From Arthrobacter sp. Edens01 (lineage in GTDB: Bacteria > Actinomycetota > Actinomycetes > Actinomycetales > Micrococcaceae), in assembly GCF_001307035.1 (NCBI RefSeq), contig NZ_LKIU01000002.1, positions 293,088 to 357,087 of the forward strand: DNA of 64,000 nucleotides. Reading direction: 5' to 3'. Shown piece after piece: positions 7,998 through 15,492 of the stretch. The stretch's first letter is position 1, and each line of letters starts with the position of its first letter. The position numbers were made by a program, and so were the translations under genes. The notes beneath the pieces are model-generated. The model saw nothing but the letters and a program-made list of their open reading frames with translations, was not told where the DNA came from and searched no databases.

Positions 7998-9320
7998 GTG
8001 CAGAAGTCTTCCAGTGCCTTGCAGGGGATGGCTTTTCGGAGCCCTGAGACCCTGCAGCGTGATGCCTGGCGGGCACACGAGAGCCTTGGGTCCCAGAGCC
8101 AGATCCTGGATATGCTGCGTCCCGGCGTCCGGGAATCCTGGCAGCGTTCCCTCCGGCACCATCCCGATCCCGATGCCGCCCGCTCTGCGCTCGTGCTCGA
8201 AGGGCCCGATCTGAACGCGTACCGGGATTCCCACCCCCTGGCTTCGATCATGCCGGTGATCCAGCGGCTGCTGGTCGAACCGGGACGGGACAGCGGACTG
8301 CTCGTCGCCGTCGGAGACCAGCTGGGACGCCTGCTCTGGGTCGACGGGGACCCCGAACTGCTGCGCCGCGCTGAGAGCATGATGTTCATGCCCGGCGCCG
8401 ACTGGTCCGAAAACGCTGTGGGTACCAGCGCTCCGGGCACCGCGCTGGCCACCGGACGGAGCGTGCAGATTGCCGGGGCCGAGCACTTCAGCCCGCAGGT
8501 GCACCCCTGGTCCTGCACAGCGGTTCCGGTCCAGGATCCGGAAACGGGGTCCGTACTGGGGGTCGTGGACATTACCGGCAAGGAAGAAGCCGTGGCTGTC
8601 CATACACTCGCCCTGGTCGAGGCAGCTGTGGCCGCTGCCACCGCCCAGCTGCGGGTGGAACGGCTGCAGCTGGGGGGCACAGGCCTGCGCCGCTCGACGG
8701 AGCGGGCCTCGCGGTCCAGCCTCTACCAGGACAGCCTGCAGGTTCTCGGTACAGACACCGCGGACCTCTGCGTGGATGGCGTCCGCCTGCAGCTGAGCCA
8801 GCGGCATTCGGAGCTGATGACCCTCCTTGCCCTGCATCCCCGCGGCCTTACCGCTGAGGAGCTGGCTGTGCTCGCTTACCCGACCGAAGCCTCCGTGGGC
8901 AGTGTCCGCGCGGAGATGCTCCGGCTGCGCAAGCTGCTCTCCAAGTCTTCCTCAGCGCGGATTGTCCCGGACTCCCGCCCATACCGGCTGCCGGTGGACC
9001 TGGTCCTGGACGCGGGGCAGGTCCGCGCCTGCCTGGGCCGCGGTGCGCACCGGCTGGCGCTGAATATCTACAAGGGGCCGGTTCTGCCGCACTCTGAGGC
9101 TCCGGGCATCGTGGAACTGCGGCAGAGCCTCAGCGCCGAACTGCGCGAAGCAGTCCTCGGCGAGGCTGGAATCGAGACTGTCCTTCAGTACCTGAAGCTG
9201 GAGGAAGCAGCGCACGACGCCGAGGCGTGGCGGCTGGCGCTGCAGCTGCTCCCGCCGCGTTCCCCGCGGCGGGCCGGCATAGTCGCGGGCCTGCAGCGGA
9301 TGGAGCGGGAGCTCGCCTAG
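7998..9320 (+). CDS. GAF-domain transcriptional regulator (AcoR-like, no AAA+ domain)
   Basis: The start is uncertain; GTG 7998 has a GGCAGGA site upstream and lies just before the first family-like segment (SPETLQRDAWRAHESL). In-frame ATGs at 7905 and 7947 are alternatives. The N-terminal ~260 residues resemble the AcoR sensor, including the GADWSENAVGTSAPGTAL block and a GAF domain ending in LGVVDITG. The sigma-54-contacting AAA+ domain is missing. Instead there is a winged-helix-like region (LSQRHSELMTLLALHPRGLTAEEL) and a C-terminal part recalling SARP/BTAD proteins. Homologues usually sit beside aldehyde and alcohol dehydrogenases, as here, so it probably activates the 11173-14184 operon. 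Its stop shares CTAG with the convergent MFS gene. Confidence 0.8.
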   Translation: MQKSSSALQGMAFRSPETLQRDAWRAHESLGSQSQILDMLRPGVRESWQRSLRHHPDPDAARSALVLEGPDLNAYRDSHPLASIMPVIQRLLVEPGRDSGLLVAVGDQLGRLLWVDGDPELLRRAESMMFMPGADWSENAVGTSAPGTALATGRSVQIAGAEHFSPQVHPWSCTAVPVQDPETGSVLGVVDITGKEEAVAVHTLALVEAAVAAATAQLRVERLQLGGTGLRRSTERASRSSLYQDSLQVLGTDTADLCVDGVRLQLSQRHSELMTLLALHPRGLTAEELAVLAYPTEASVGSVRAEMLRLRKLLSKSSSARIVPDSRPYRLPVDLVLDAGQVRACLGRGAHRLALNIYKGPVLPHSEAPGIVELRQSLSAELREAVLGEAGIETVLQYLKLEEAAHDAEAWRLALQLLPPRSPRRAGIVAGLQRMERELA

Positions 9321-10981
9321 CCGCGTGTTTCGTTGTCCGGTTCCGGAGCCCGCACTCCGGCAGGATCGCCGGCCTGCGGGCCGATAACCGGCTTGATCCG
9401 CAGGCTGGTCAGGAACCCAATGAGCAGTGCGCCGGCGGCGATCCAGCCCGCGAGCGAGGCGCCGCTGGTCATAGCGTCACGGGCGGCGTCGGCAATAAAC
9501 GCGGTCTGGGGATCTGCTGCCAGTGCCGCGATGCTGCCGCCGGAGGTGGCGTTTACCGAATCCACCGCCCCGGCCAGCTGCGGTGCGCCGGCAACGGCAT
9601 CCGCCACCTGGTTCTCAGTGCCTGTGCGAAGCGTGGTGAAGAATGCCGTTCCAAGCACGGCGATGCCCAGCGCCGAACCGGTCTGCCGGGCGGTGCTCTG
9701 GGTAGCTGAACCCTGGCCGCTCTTGGCCAGCGGAACCTCGGCCAGGATGACCGACGTCAGCTGGGCAGTGGCCAGGCCAACGCCCATGCCGTAGAAGAGC
9801 AGGATCGGGGAAGTGAGCCAGGCTGAGCTGTCCGGTCGGATCAGCAGGGCCAGGGCGGCGATGCTTAGGATTTCAAGACCCAGGCCCATCCGGACGACCA
9901 CCACCGGACTGTACTTCCTGGCCAGAGCGGCAACACCTCCGGAGGCCAGGAAGGAGCCCAGTGCCAGGGGAAGCAGTGCCAGGCCGGCTTCGAAGGCGGT
10001 GTAGCCCAGCACGTTCTGGAACCACAGGGGCAGTGAAAGGATCAGCCCGAACTCGCCGAAGCTAACAATAAGCGCGGTCACGTTGCCGTTGGCGAAGGAC
10101 GGGATACGGAACAGGGAGAGGTCCAGGATTACGCCCTTCCCTGCTTCCGTGCGCGAACGCTCCAGCAGCACAAAACCCACCAGGGCCACGGCCGCCAGCA
10201 GGAAGGCCAGCGGGACGGGGGAGAGCGTCCCTGCCTGGAACGGCGCGTCCTCGGTGGCGTTCCACCAGCCGTAACTGCGGCCTTCGATCAGGCCGAAGAC
10301 GAGCGCCCCGAAGCCCAGAATGGACAGTGCGGCTCCGCCAAGGTCCAGGCGCTGTGCAGCCCCGGTGACGGCTTCGGATGATTCGGCCACGAACAGCAGC
10401 AGCCCCGCAACTACCAGCACACCCACCGGGATGTTGATGCCGAAGGCCCAGCGCCAGCTGGCGTTCTCGGTCAGCCAGCCGCCCAGCAGCGGGCCGATGG
10501 CTGCCATGCCGCCGATTGTGGAACCCCAGACCGCGAAGGCAATGCCCCGTTCCCGGCCCTGGAAGTTGGCGTTCAGCAGGGCGAGGGTGGTGGGCAGGAT
10601 CATTGAGCCGCCCAGGCCCTGCAATGCACGGCCCAGGATCAGGATGCCTCCGGACTCGGCGACGGCGCAAAGCACCGAGGCCGCCACAAAGAGCACGACG
10701 CCGGTCAGCATGATCCGCCGCCGGCCCACCCGGTCCGCAATCCGGCCCCAGGTCAGCAGCAGCGCAGCGAACAGCAGCGTGTAGATCTCCTGCACCCATT
10801 GGATCTCGGTGCTGGAAATCCCCAGGTCCGCAACGATCGAGGGGACGGACACCGACACGATGGTGGCGTCCATGATGATCATTGCCACGCCGAGGCTGAT
10901 GGCCAGCAGGCCCCACCAGCGGTAGCGGATGTACCGGCCCGGCTGCGGTTCTGCGCCGCTCCCCGTGAGTTCGGAAGTCAT
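9317..10981 (-). CDS. MFS drug exporter, DHA2 (14-helix) family
   Basis: The 554-residue product has about 14 hydrophobic segments. Motif A is seen in WGRIADRVGRRRIML and motif C in the GLGGSMILPTTLALLNANF region, as in EmrB/QacA-type proton-driven exporters. It lies between the GAF regulator and the aldehyde dehydrogenase on the opposite strand. Its stop overlaps that of the regulator by four bases. The upstream region shared with the aldehyde dehydrogenase contains a palindrome (11002-11025) that could bind a repressor, though no cognate regulator is adjacent. The substrate cannot be read from the sequence. Confidence 0.9.
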   Translation of the reverse strand: MTSELTGSGAEPQPGRYIRYRWWGLLAISLGVAMIIMDATIVSVSVPSIVADLGISSTEIQWVQEIYTLLFAALLLTWGRIADRVGRRRIMLTGVVLFVAASVLCAVAESGGILILGRALQGLGGSMILPTTLALLNANFQGRERGIAFAVWGSTIGGMAAIGPLLGGWLTENASWRWAFGINIPVGVLVVAGLLLFVAESSEAVTGAAQRLDLGGAALSILGFGALVFGLIEGRSYGWWNATEDAPFQAGTLSPVPLAFLLAAVALVGFVLLERSRTEAGKGVILDLSLFRIPSFANGNVTALIVSFGEFGLILSLPLWFQNVLGYTAFEAGLALLPLALGSFLASGGVAALARKYSPVVVVRMGLGLEILSIAALALLIRPDSSAWLTSPILLFYGMGVGLATAQLTSVILAEVPLAKSGQGSATQSTARQTGSALGIAVLGTAFFTTLRTGTENQVADAVAGAPQLAGAVDSVNATSGGSIAALAADPQTAFIADAARDAMTSGASLAGWIAAGALLIGFLTSLRIKPVIGPQAGDPAGVRAPEPDNETRG

Positions 10982-11001
10982 TAGCGTTCCTTATATCTCG
11001 A

Positions 11002-11025
11002 TTACTAAGAAATTGCCTTAGGTAA
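11002..11025. promoter_or_regulatory. Operator-like palindrome upstream of MFS exporter
   Basis: TTACTAAG and CTTAGGTAA form an inverted repeat around a short AT-rich spacer, 20-45 bp upstream of the MFS start codon and 148 bp upstream of the aldehyde dehydrogenase start. This arrangement resembles MarR- or TetR-type operators. The binding protein is unknown. Confidence 0.4.
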
Positions 11026-11172
11026 CCATAAACCCGCCTGCAGCGGGCCGCTAGCCGGTGTGCAGCGTCCCTGCTACGCAGATGCTACGTCTGCCTGCGT
11101 ACTGTTCACCACACCGACGGACACGACACCGAGGTCGTGTACCAACGCTCGAAAATGAGGAGCAAACAAGTC

Positions 11173-12696
11173 ATGACCGTTTACGCGCAGCCCGGCCAAG
11201 GCGAGGCACTTGTTTCATTCAAGCCCCGCTATGAGAACTGGATCGGCGGGGAGTGGGTCCCCCCGGTCAAGGGCGGCTACTTCGAGAATGTTTCACCGGT
11301 TACGGGCAAGGTCTTCTGCGAGGTGGCCCGCGGCACCTCCGAGGACATTGACCTGGCCCTGGATGCAGCGCACAAGGCAGCGCCGTCGTGGGGCAAGACC
11401 TCCGTCGCGGAGCGCGCCAACATCCTGAACCGCATCGCCGACCGCATCGAAGAGAACCTGGAGATGCTCGCCGTTGCCGAGACCTGGGACAACGGCAAGC
11501 CGGTTCGTGAAACCCTGGCTGCGGACATGCCGCTGGCCGTGGACCACTTCCGCTACTTCGCCGGCGCTGTCCGCGCCCAGGAAGGCACGCTCTCCCAGAT
11601 CGATGACAACACCACCGCGTACCACTTCCATGAGCCGCTGGGGGTGGTGGGCCAGATCATCCCGTGGAACTTCCCCATTCTGATGGCGGTCTGGAAGCTT
11701 GCTCCTGCACTCGCGGCCGGCAACGCCATAGTCCTGAAACCAGCCGAACAGACCCCTGCCTCGATCCTGGTGCTGGCTGAACTCATTGCAGACCTGCTGC
11801 CGGCCGGCGTGCTGAATATCGTCAACGGTTTCGGTGTGGAAGCGGGCAAGCCGCTGGCATCCTCCAAGCGCATCCGCAAGATCGCCTTTACCGGTGAGAC
11901 CACCACCGGCCGCCTGATCATGCAGTACGCCAGCCAGAACCTGATTCCGGTGACGCTGGAACTGGGCGGCAAGAGCCCGAACATCTTCTTCGCGGACGTG
12001 GCAGCCCAGGACGATGCGTTTTATGACAAGGCCCTGGAGGGCTTTAACATGTTCGCCCTGAACCAGGGTGAGGTCTGCACCTGTCCGTCCCGTGCACTGG
12101 TCCAGGACTCCATCTACGACAGCTTCATGTCCGATGCCCTTGCCCGCACCGCCGCCATGGTGCAGGGCAACCCGCTGGACACCAACACCATGGTGGGAGC
12201 CCAGGCCTCGAATGACCAGCTGGAAAAGATCCTTTCCTACATGGATATCGCCGGGCAGGAAGGCGCCAAGGTCCTCGCCGGAGGACAGCGCAACATGCTC
12301 GACGGCGACCTGGCGGGCGGCTATTACGTGCAGCCCACCGTTTTTGAAGGCACCAACAACATGCGCATCTTCCAGGAGGAGATTTTCGGACCGGTGGTGT
12401 CCGTGACGCGGTTCTCCGACTACGGCGAGGCGCTCTCCATTGCCAATGACACCCTCTACGGCCTTGGAGCGGGCGTCTGGTCACGGGACGGCAACACCGC
12501 CTACCGCGCAGGCAGGGACATCCAGGCCGGCCGCGTCTGGGTGAACAACTACCACGCCTACCCCGCACACGCGGCGTTCGGCGGCTACAAGTCATCCGGC
12601 ATCGGACGCGAAAACCACGCCATGATGCTGGACCACTACCAGCAGACCAAGAACCTGCTGGTCAGCTACGCCGAATCCAAGCAGGGGTTCTTCTAA
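11173..12696 (+). CDS. Aldehyde dehydrogenase (acetaldehyde-type, AcoD/ExaC-like)
   Basis: ATG 11173 is preferred over upstream in-frame codons because it gives the usual family N-terminus and has GAGGAG about 11 bp upstream. The 507-residue product has the NAD-binding FTGETTTGR loop, catalytic glutamate in LELGGKSP and a cysteine in [15 protein letters not shown], where the family has Gly-Glu-x-Cys. Proteins of this group oxidise acetaldehyde and other short aldehydes to acids. It is followed 58 bp later by a zinc alcohol dehydrogenase and a DUF779 gene, giving an alcohol to aldehyde to acid route. The nearby GAF regulator is the likely activator. Confidence 0.92.
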   Translation: MTVYAQPGQGEALVSFKPRYENWIGGEWVPPVKGGYFENVSPVTGKVFCEVARGTSEDIDLALDAAHKAAPSWGKTSVAERANILNRIADRIEENLEMLAVAETWDNGKPVRETLAADMPLAVDHFRYFAGAVRAQEGTLSQIDDNTTAYHFHEPLGVVGQIIPWNFPILMAVWKLAPALAAGNAIVLKPAEQTPASILVLAELIADLLPAGVLNIVNGFGVEAGKPLASSKRIRKIAFTGETTTGRLIMQYASQNLIPVTLELGGKSPNIFFADVAAQDDAFYDKALEGFNMFALNQGEVCTCPSRALVQDSIYDSFMSDALARTAAMVQGNPLDTNTMVGAQASNDQLEKILSYMDIAGQEGAKVLAGGQRNMLDGDLAGGYYVQPTVFEGTNNMRIFQEEIFGPVVSVTRFSDYGEALSIANDTLYGLGAGVWSRDGNTAYRAGRDIQAGRVWVNNYHAYPAHAAFGGYKSSGIGRENHAMMLDHYQQTKNLLVSYAESKQGFF

Positions 12697-12754
12697 GCCG
12701 GTTCCATCTGCCAGTCCCGCTCAGCTTCGCCATCTAAACAGCAAGGAGATCGAC

Positions 12755-13774
12755 ATGGAACACATGCATGCCGCCGTCGCAAACACCCTGGGTGAACCTC
12801 TCACCGTAGGAGAGGTGGATGTTCCGAGCCCCGGGCCCGGGCAGGTGCTGGTCAAACTCATCTCAACCGGGGTCTGCCACACGGATCTGCATGCAGTCCA
12901 GGGGGACTGGCCGGTGAAGCCCAGCCCGCCCTTCATTCCCGGACATGAGGGTGTGGGCCGCGTGGTCTCGGTGGGCGAGGGCGTGACCGCGTTGAAGGAA
13001 GGGGACATGGTGGGCAATGCCTGGCTGTGGTCCGCCTGCGGCATCTGTGAATACTGCCGCACCGGATGGGAAACATTGTGCGAGCAGCAGCAGAACGGCG
13101 GCTACAGCGTCGACGGTTCCTTCGGTGAGTACATGCTGGTGGATGAGAAGTTCGCCGCGCATATCCCCGAGGGAGCGGACCCGGTGGAGGTCGCGCCCGT
13201 GCTCTGTGCCGGCGTCACCGTTTACAAGGGACTGAAGATGACGGAGGCGCGTCCGGGGCAATGGGTGGTGATTTCCGGAATCGGCGGGCTGGGGCACATT
13301 GCCGTTCAGTACGCCAAGGCGATGGGACTGCGGGTTGCGGCCGTGGACATTGCCGAGGACAAACTGGCCCTGGCACGCGAATTCGGTGCCGAAGTGACGG
13401 TCAATGCCCTGGACGAGGACCCGGTTGAAGCCATCCAGGCGCAGACCGGGGGAGCGCACGGCGTGCTGGTCACGGCCGTGCACCCTTCAGCCTTCGGCCA
13501 GGCAATCGGAATGGCCCGCCGCGGCGGAACCATTGTCTTCAACGGGCTGCCGCCAGGTGATTTCCCGGCACCGATCTTCGACATCGTGCTCAAGGGACTG
13601 ACCATCCGGGGTTCGATCGTGGGCACCAGGCAGGACATGGTGGAGGCACTGGACTTCTACGACCGGGGACTCATCCACCCGAAAATCACCACGCGTCCGC
13701 TCGAGGACATCAACGACGTCCTCGACGAACTGGCCGCAGGCCGGATCGACGGACGGGTAGTGGTCCAGTACTGA
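12755..13774 (+). CDS. adhP: Zinc-dependent alcohol dehydrogenase, AdhP type
   Basis: ATG 12755 follows a strong AAGGAG site. The 339-residue protein has the catalytic zinc ligands in GVCHTDLHAVQGDW and PGHEGVGRV, four structural-zinc cysteines in the CGICEYCRTGWETLC region, and a Rossmann motif GIGGLGHIAVQYAK. These features and the length match AdhP-type NAD alcohol dehydrogenases. It stands between the aldehyde dehydrogenase and DUF779 gene; its TGA overlaps the next ATG, so the two are coupled. The expected role is oxidation of ethanol and similar alcohols, feeding the upstream aldehyde dehydrogenase. Confidence 0.93.
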   Translation: MEHMHAAVANTLGEPLTVGEVDVPSPGPGQVLVKLISTGVCHTDLHAVQGDWPVKPSPPFIPGHEGVGRVVSVGEGVTALKEGDMVGNAWLWSACGICEYCRTGWETLCEQQQNGGYSVDGSFGEYMLVDEKFAAHIPEGADPVEVAPVLCAGVTVYKGLKMTEARPGQWVVISGIGGLGHIAVQYAKAMGLRVAAVDIAEDKLALAREFGAEVTVNALDEDPVEAIQAQTGGAHGVLVTAVHPSAFGQAIGMARRGGTIVFNGLPPGDFPAPIFDIVLKGLTIRGSIVGTRQDMVEALDFYDRGLIHPKITTRPLEDINDVLDELAAGRIDGRVVVQY

Positions 13775-14184
13775 TGGACCCGATCGCACCGCCCGTCCTG
13801 GCTGCGGCGCCGGCCCTGCCCGGGGAGACAACCTCCCGGGTGGGGCTTACCGCCGCGGCGCGGGACCTGCTCCGGAAACTGAAGCAGCAGCACGGGCCCC
13901 TGATGTTCCACCAGTCCGGCGGATGCTGTGACGGGTCATCTCCCATGTGTTACCCGGAGGGAGACTTCATCACCTCGGAAGCCGACGTGCTTTTGGGTGT
14001 CTTCGACCTCGACGGTGAGGACATTGGATTCTGGATGTCCGCCGAGCAGTTCGAGTACTGGAAACACACCCATCTGACCGTTGACGTGGTGACCGGCCGG
14101 GGGAGCGGATTCTCCGTTGAGGCGCCGGAAGGCAAACGGTTCCTCATCCGCTCGCGGCTGATGGACGTTGCAGGGGAAGCATGA
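13774..14184 (+). CDS. DUF779 domain protein
   Basis: The start codon overlaps the adhP stop (TGATG). The 136-residue protein contains the DUF779 signature MFHQSGGCCDGSSPMCY with a conserved cysteine pair and a later FWMSAEQFEYWKHTHL block. The family is repeatedly found next to acetaldehyde/alcohol dehydrogenase genes in actinobacteria and proteobacteria, as here, but has no defined biochemical activity. The cysteines suggest metal binding or a redox role linked to the dehydrogenases; this is inference. Confidence 0.85.
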   Translation: MDPIAPPVLAAAPALPGETTSRVGLTAAARDLLRKLKQQHGPLMFHQSGGCCDGSSPMCYPEGDFITSEADVLLGVFDLDGEDIGFWMSAEQFEYWKHTHLTVDVVTGRGSGFSVEAPEGKRFLIRSRLMDVAGEA

Positions 14185-14282
14185 AGTAGTAAGGTTGCTG
14201 TTTAATTCCTTTATGGCCTCACGGCCACGGGATTTGTCCGATGCATCATGATGCCTCAGCCGGGGCGGGAATGAGGAACAGC

Positions 14283-14705
14283 ATGGTTAAGAAGATGACT
14301 TTTCTGGCAGGGATCGGCGTCGGTTATCTGATCGGTTCCAAAGCCGGCCGGGAGAAGATCAAGTCGCTGTGGAATGATCCGAAGGTTCAGGACACGGTGA
14401 ACCAGGGTACGGAATGGGCAAAGCAGAAGGCCCCCGTTCTCCAGGACAAAGTGACGGATGCGGCCAAGGATGCCGCCTCGTCAGCAAAGGATGCGGCATC
14501 GTCTGCCAAGAGCAGCGTGAGCAGCTCCAACGGCGGTTCCGGCTCAGGTTCCGGCAGCGGGTCCTCCGGCAGCGGGTCCACCGGCGGAGGATCCTCTGCC
14601 GGTGCATCAACCGTTGCAGGGTCATCGAATCCGGCCGACCGCTCCCACACCTCGGGCGGGAACTACAGCATGGATCCGGCCAAGCCGCAGCCTGACGGAC
14701 GCTAG
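14283..14705 (+). CDS. YtxH-like small membrane-associated protein
   Basis: ATG 14283 is preferred; GAGGAA precedes it and the product starts MVKKMTFLAGIGVGYLIGSKAGREK, the glycine-zipper membrane segment typical of YtxH-type proteins. An ATG at 14271 is an alternative. The 140 residues continue with an amphipathic Ala/Lys/Asp helix (repeats of DAASSAK) and a disordered Ser/Gly-rich tail. A general stress or envelope association is common for this type, but function is not established. It is monocistronic, with a hairpin downstream. Confidence 0.75.
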   Translation: MVKKMTFLAGIGVGYLIGSKAGREKIKSLWNDPKVQDTVNQGTEWAKQKAPVLQDKVTDAAKDAASSAKDAASSAKSSVSSSNGGSGSGSGSGSSGSGSTGGGSSAGASTVAGSSNPADRSHTSGGNYSMDPAKPQPDGR

Positions 14706-14743
14706 TCCGCAGCCGGAACCTGCGCCGGGTTCCACAGCACCAG

Positions 14744-14777
14744 TAATGCCCGCTCCGGTCTGCCGGGGCGGGCATTA
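14744..14777 (+). terminator. Hairpin after YtxH-like gene
   Basis: TAATGCCCGCTCCGG and CCGGGGCGGGCATTA form a near-perfect stem with a 4-nt loop, 38 bp after the stop. There is no long T-run. Confidence 0.7.
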
Positions 14778-14800
14778 GTGTGTCTGATGCCCCTCGGGTG

Positions 14801-14840
14801 CTACAAATTTGCCTCTCGTGCAAATTTGCACTTAGTGTAG
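14801..14840 (+). promoter_or_regulatory. Promoter and operator of tetR-mmpL
   Basis: GTGCAAATTTGCAC (14818-14831) is a perfect palindrome, and a second half CAAATTTGC lies at 14804-14812. A -10 hexamer TAGTGT (14833-14838) ends 6 nt before the GTG start, with TTGCCT at about 14809 as a possible -35. The palindrome lies between the two boxes, as expected for autorepression by TetR, and the transcript would be leaderless. Confidence 0.6.
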
Positions 14841-14844
14841 CGAT

Positions 14845-15456
14845 GTGACTGAGCAGCAGGTATCCCGCAGGGAGCAGAACAAAACGGCAACCCGCCGGGC
14901 GATCGCCGATGCCACGCTGCAGCTGGTCCGCAGCAAAGGTGCCGGGCAGTTCACCATTGACGACATTGCCGAGGCCGCCGGGATCTCCCGCCGGACCTTC
15001 TTCAATTACTTCCCCAGCACGACGGCAGCACTCAACGTCGCCATGGAGGACTTCCTGGACGGGGTGCTGGGCCACTTCCAGGCACGTCCGCAGAACGAGA
15101 ACATCGTTGACTCGATGCTTCATGCCCTCTCCCAGCCAGCCGATCCGGCGAACCTTGCAGTGATGGCCGAGTTGCACGGCCTGGCTGAAGAGCGCCCGGA
15201 GATGGCACGGGTCCACCTTGAAGCCTGGGACCACGCCGAACACCGGATCGTGGACTCCCTGCGGACCCGCCTGGGGCAGGAAGCGGACCCGTTCTACACC
15301 GGCACCCTCGTCGCTGCAGTATTGGCCTGCGGGCGCAGTGCGTTTGCGCAATGGCAGCACCGTACGCACGGTGAGATCACACCGCAGACCCTCACTCTGC
15401 TCGAAGAACTCTTCAGCGAAGCCATCGGTTTCCTCCGCGACGGCTTCAGCCGCTAG
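14845..15456 (+). CDS. TetR-family transcriptional regulator
   Basis: GTG 14845 has no ribosome binding site but sits 6 nt after a -10 box, consistent with leaderless translation. The 203-residue protein has an N-terminal helix-turn-helix, ITIDDIAEAAGISRRTFFNYF-like (residues about 32-55), and a helical ligand-binding C-terminus. It lies 36 bp upstream of an MmpL-type transporter in the same direction. Together with the palindrome over its promoter, this suggests it represses the two-gene operon and is released by a transporter substrate. Confidence 0.9.
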   Translation: MTEQQVSRREQNKTATRRAIADATLQLVRSKGAGQFTIDDIAEAAGISRRTFFNYFPSTTAALNVAMEDFLDGVLGHFQARPQNENIVDSMLHALSQPADPANLAVMAELHGLAEERPEMARVHLEAWDHAEHRIVDSLRTRLGQEADPFYTGTLVAAVLACGRSAFAQWQHRTHGEITPQTLTLLEELFSEAIGFLRDGFSR

Positions 15457-15492
15457 ATCACTCAACCCGACCCGCTCAAAGAAAGACACCCC

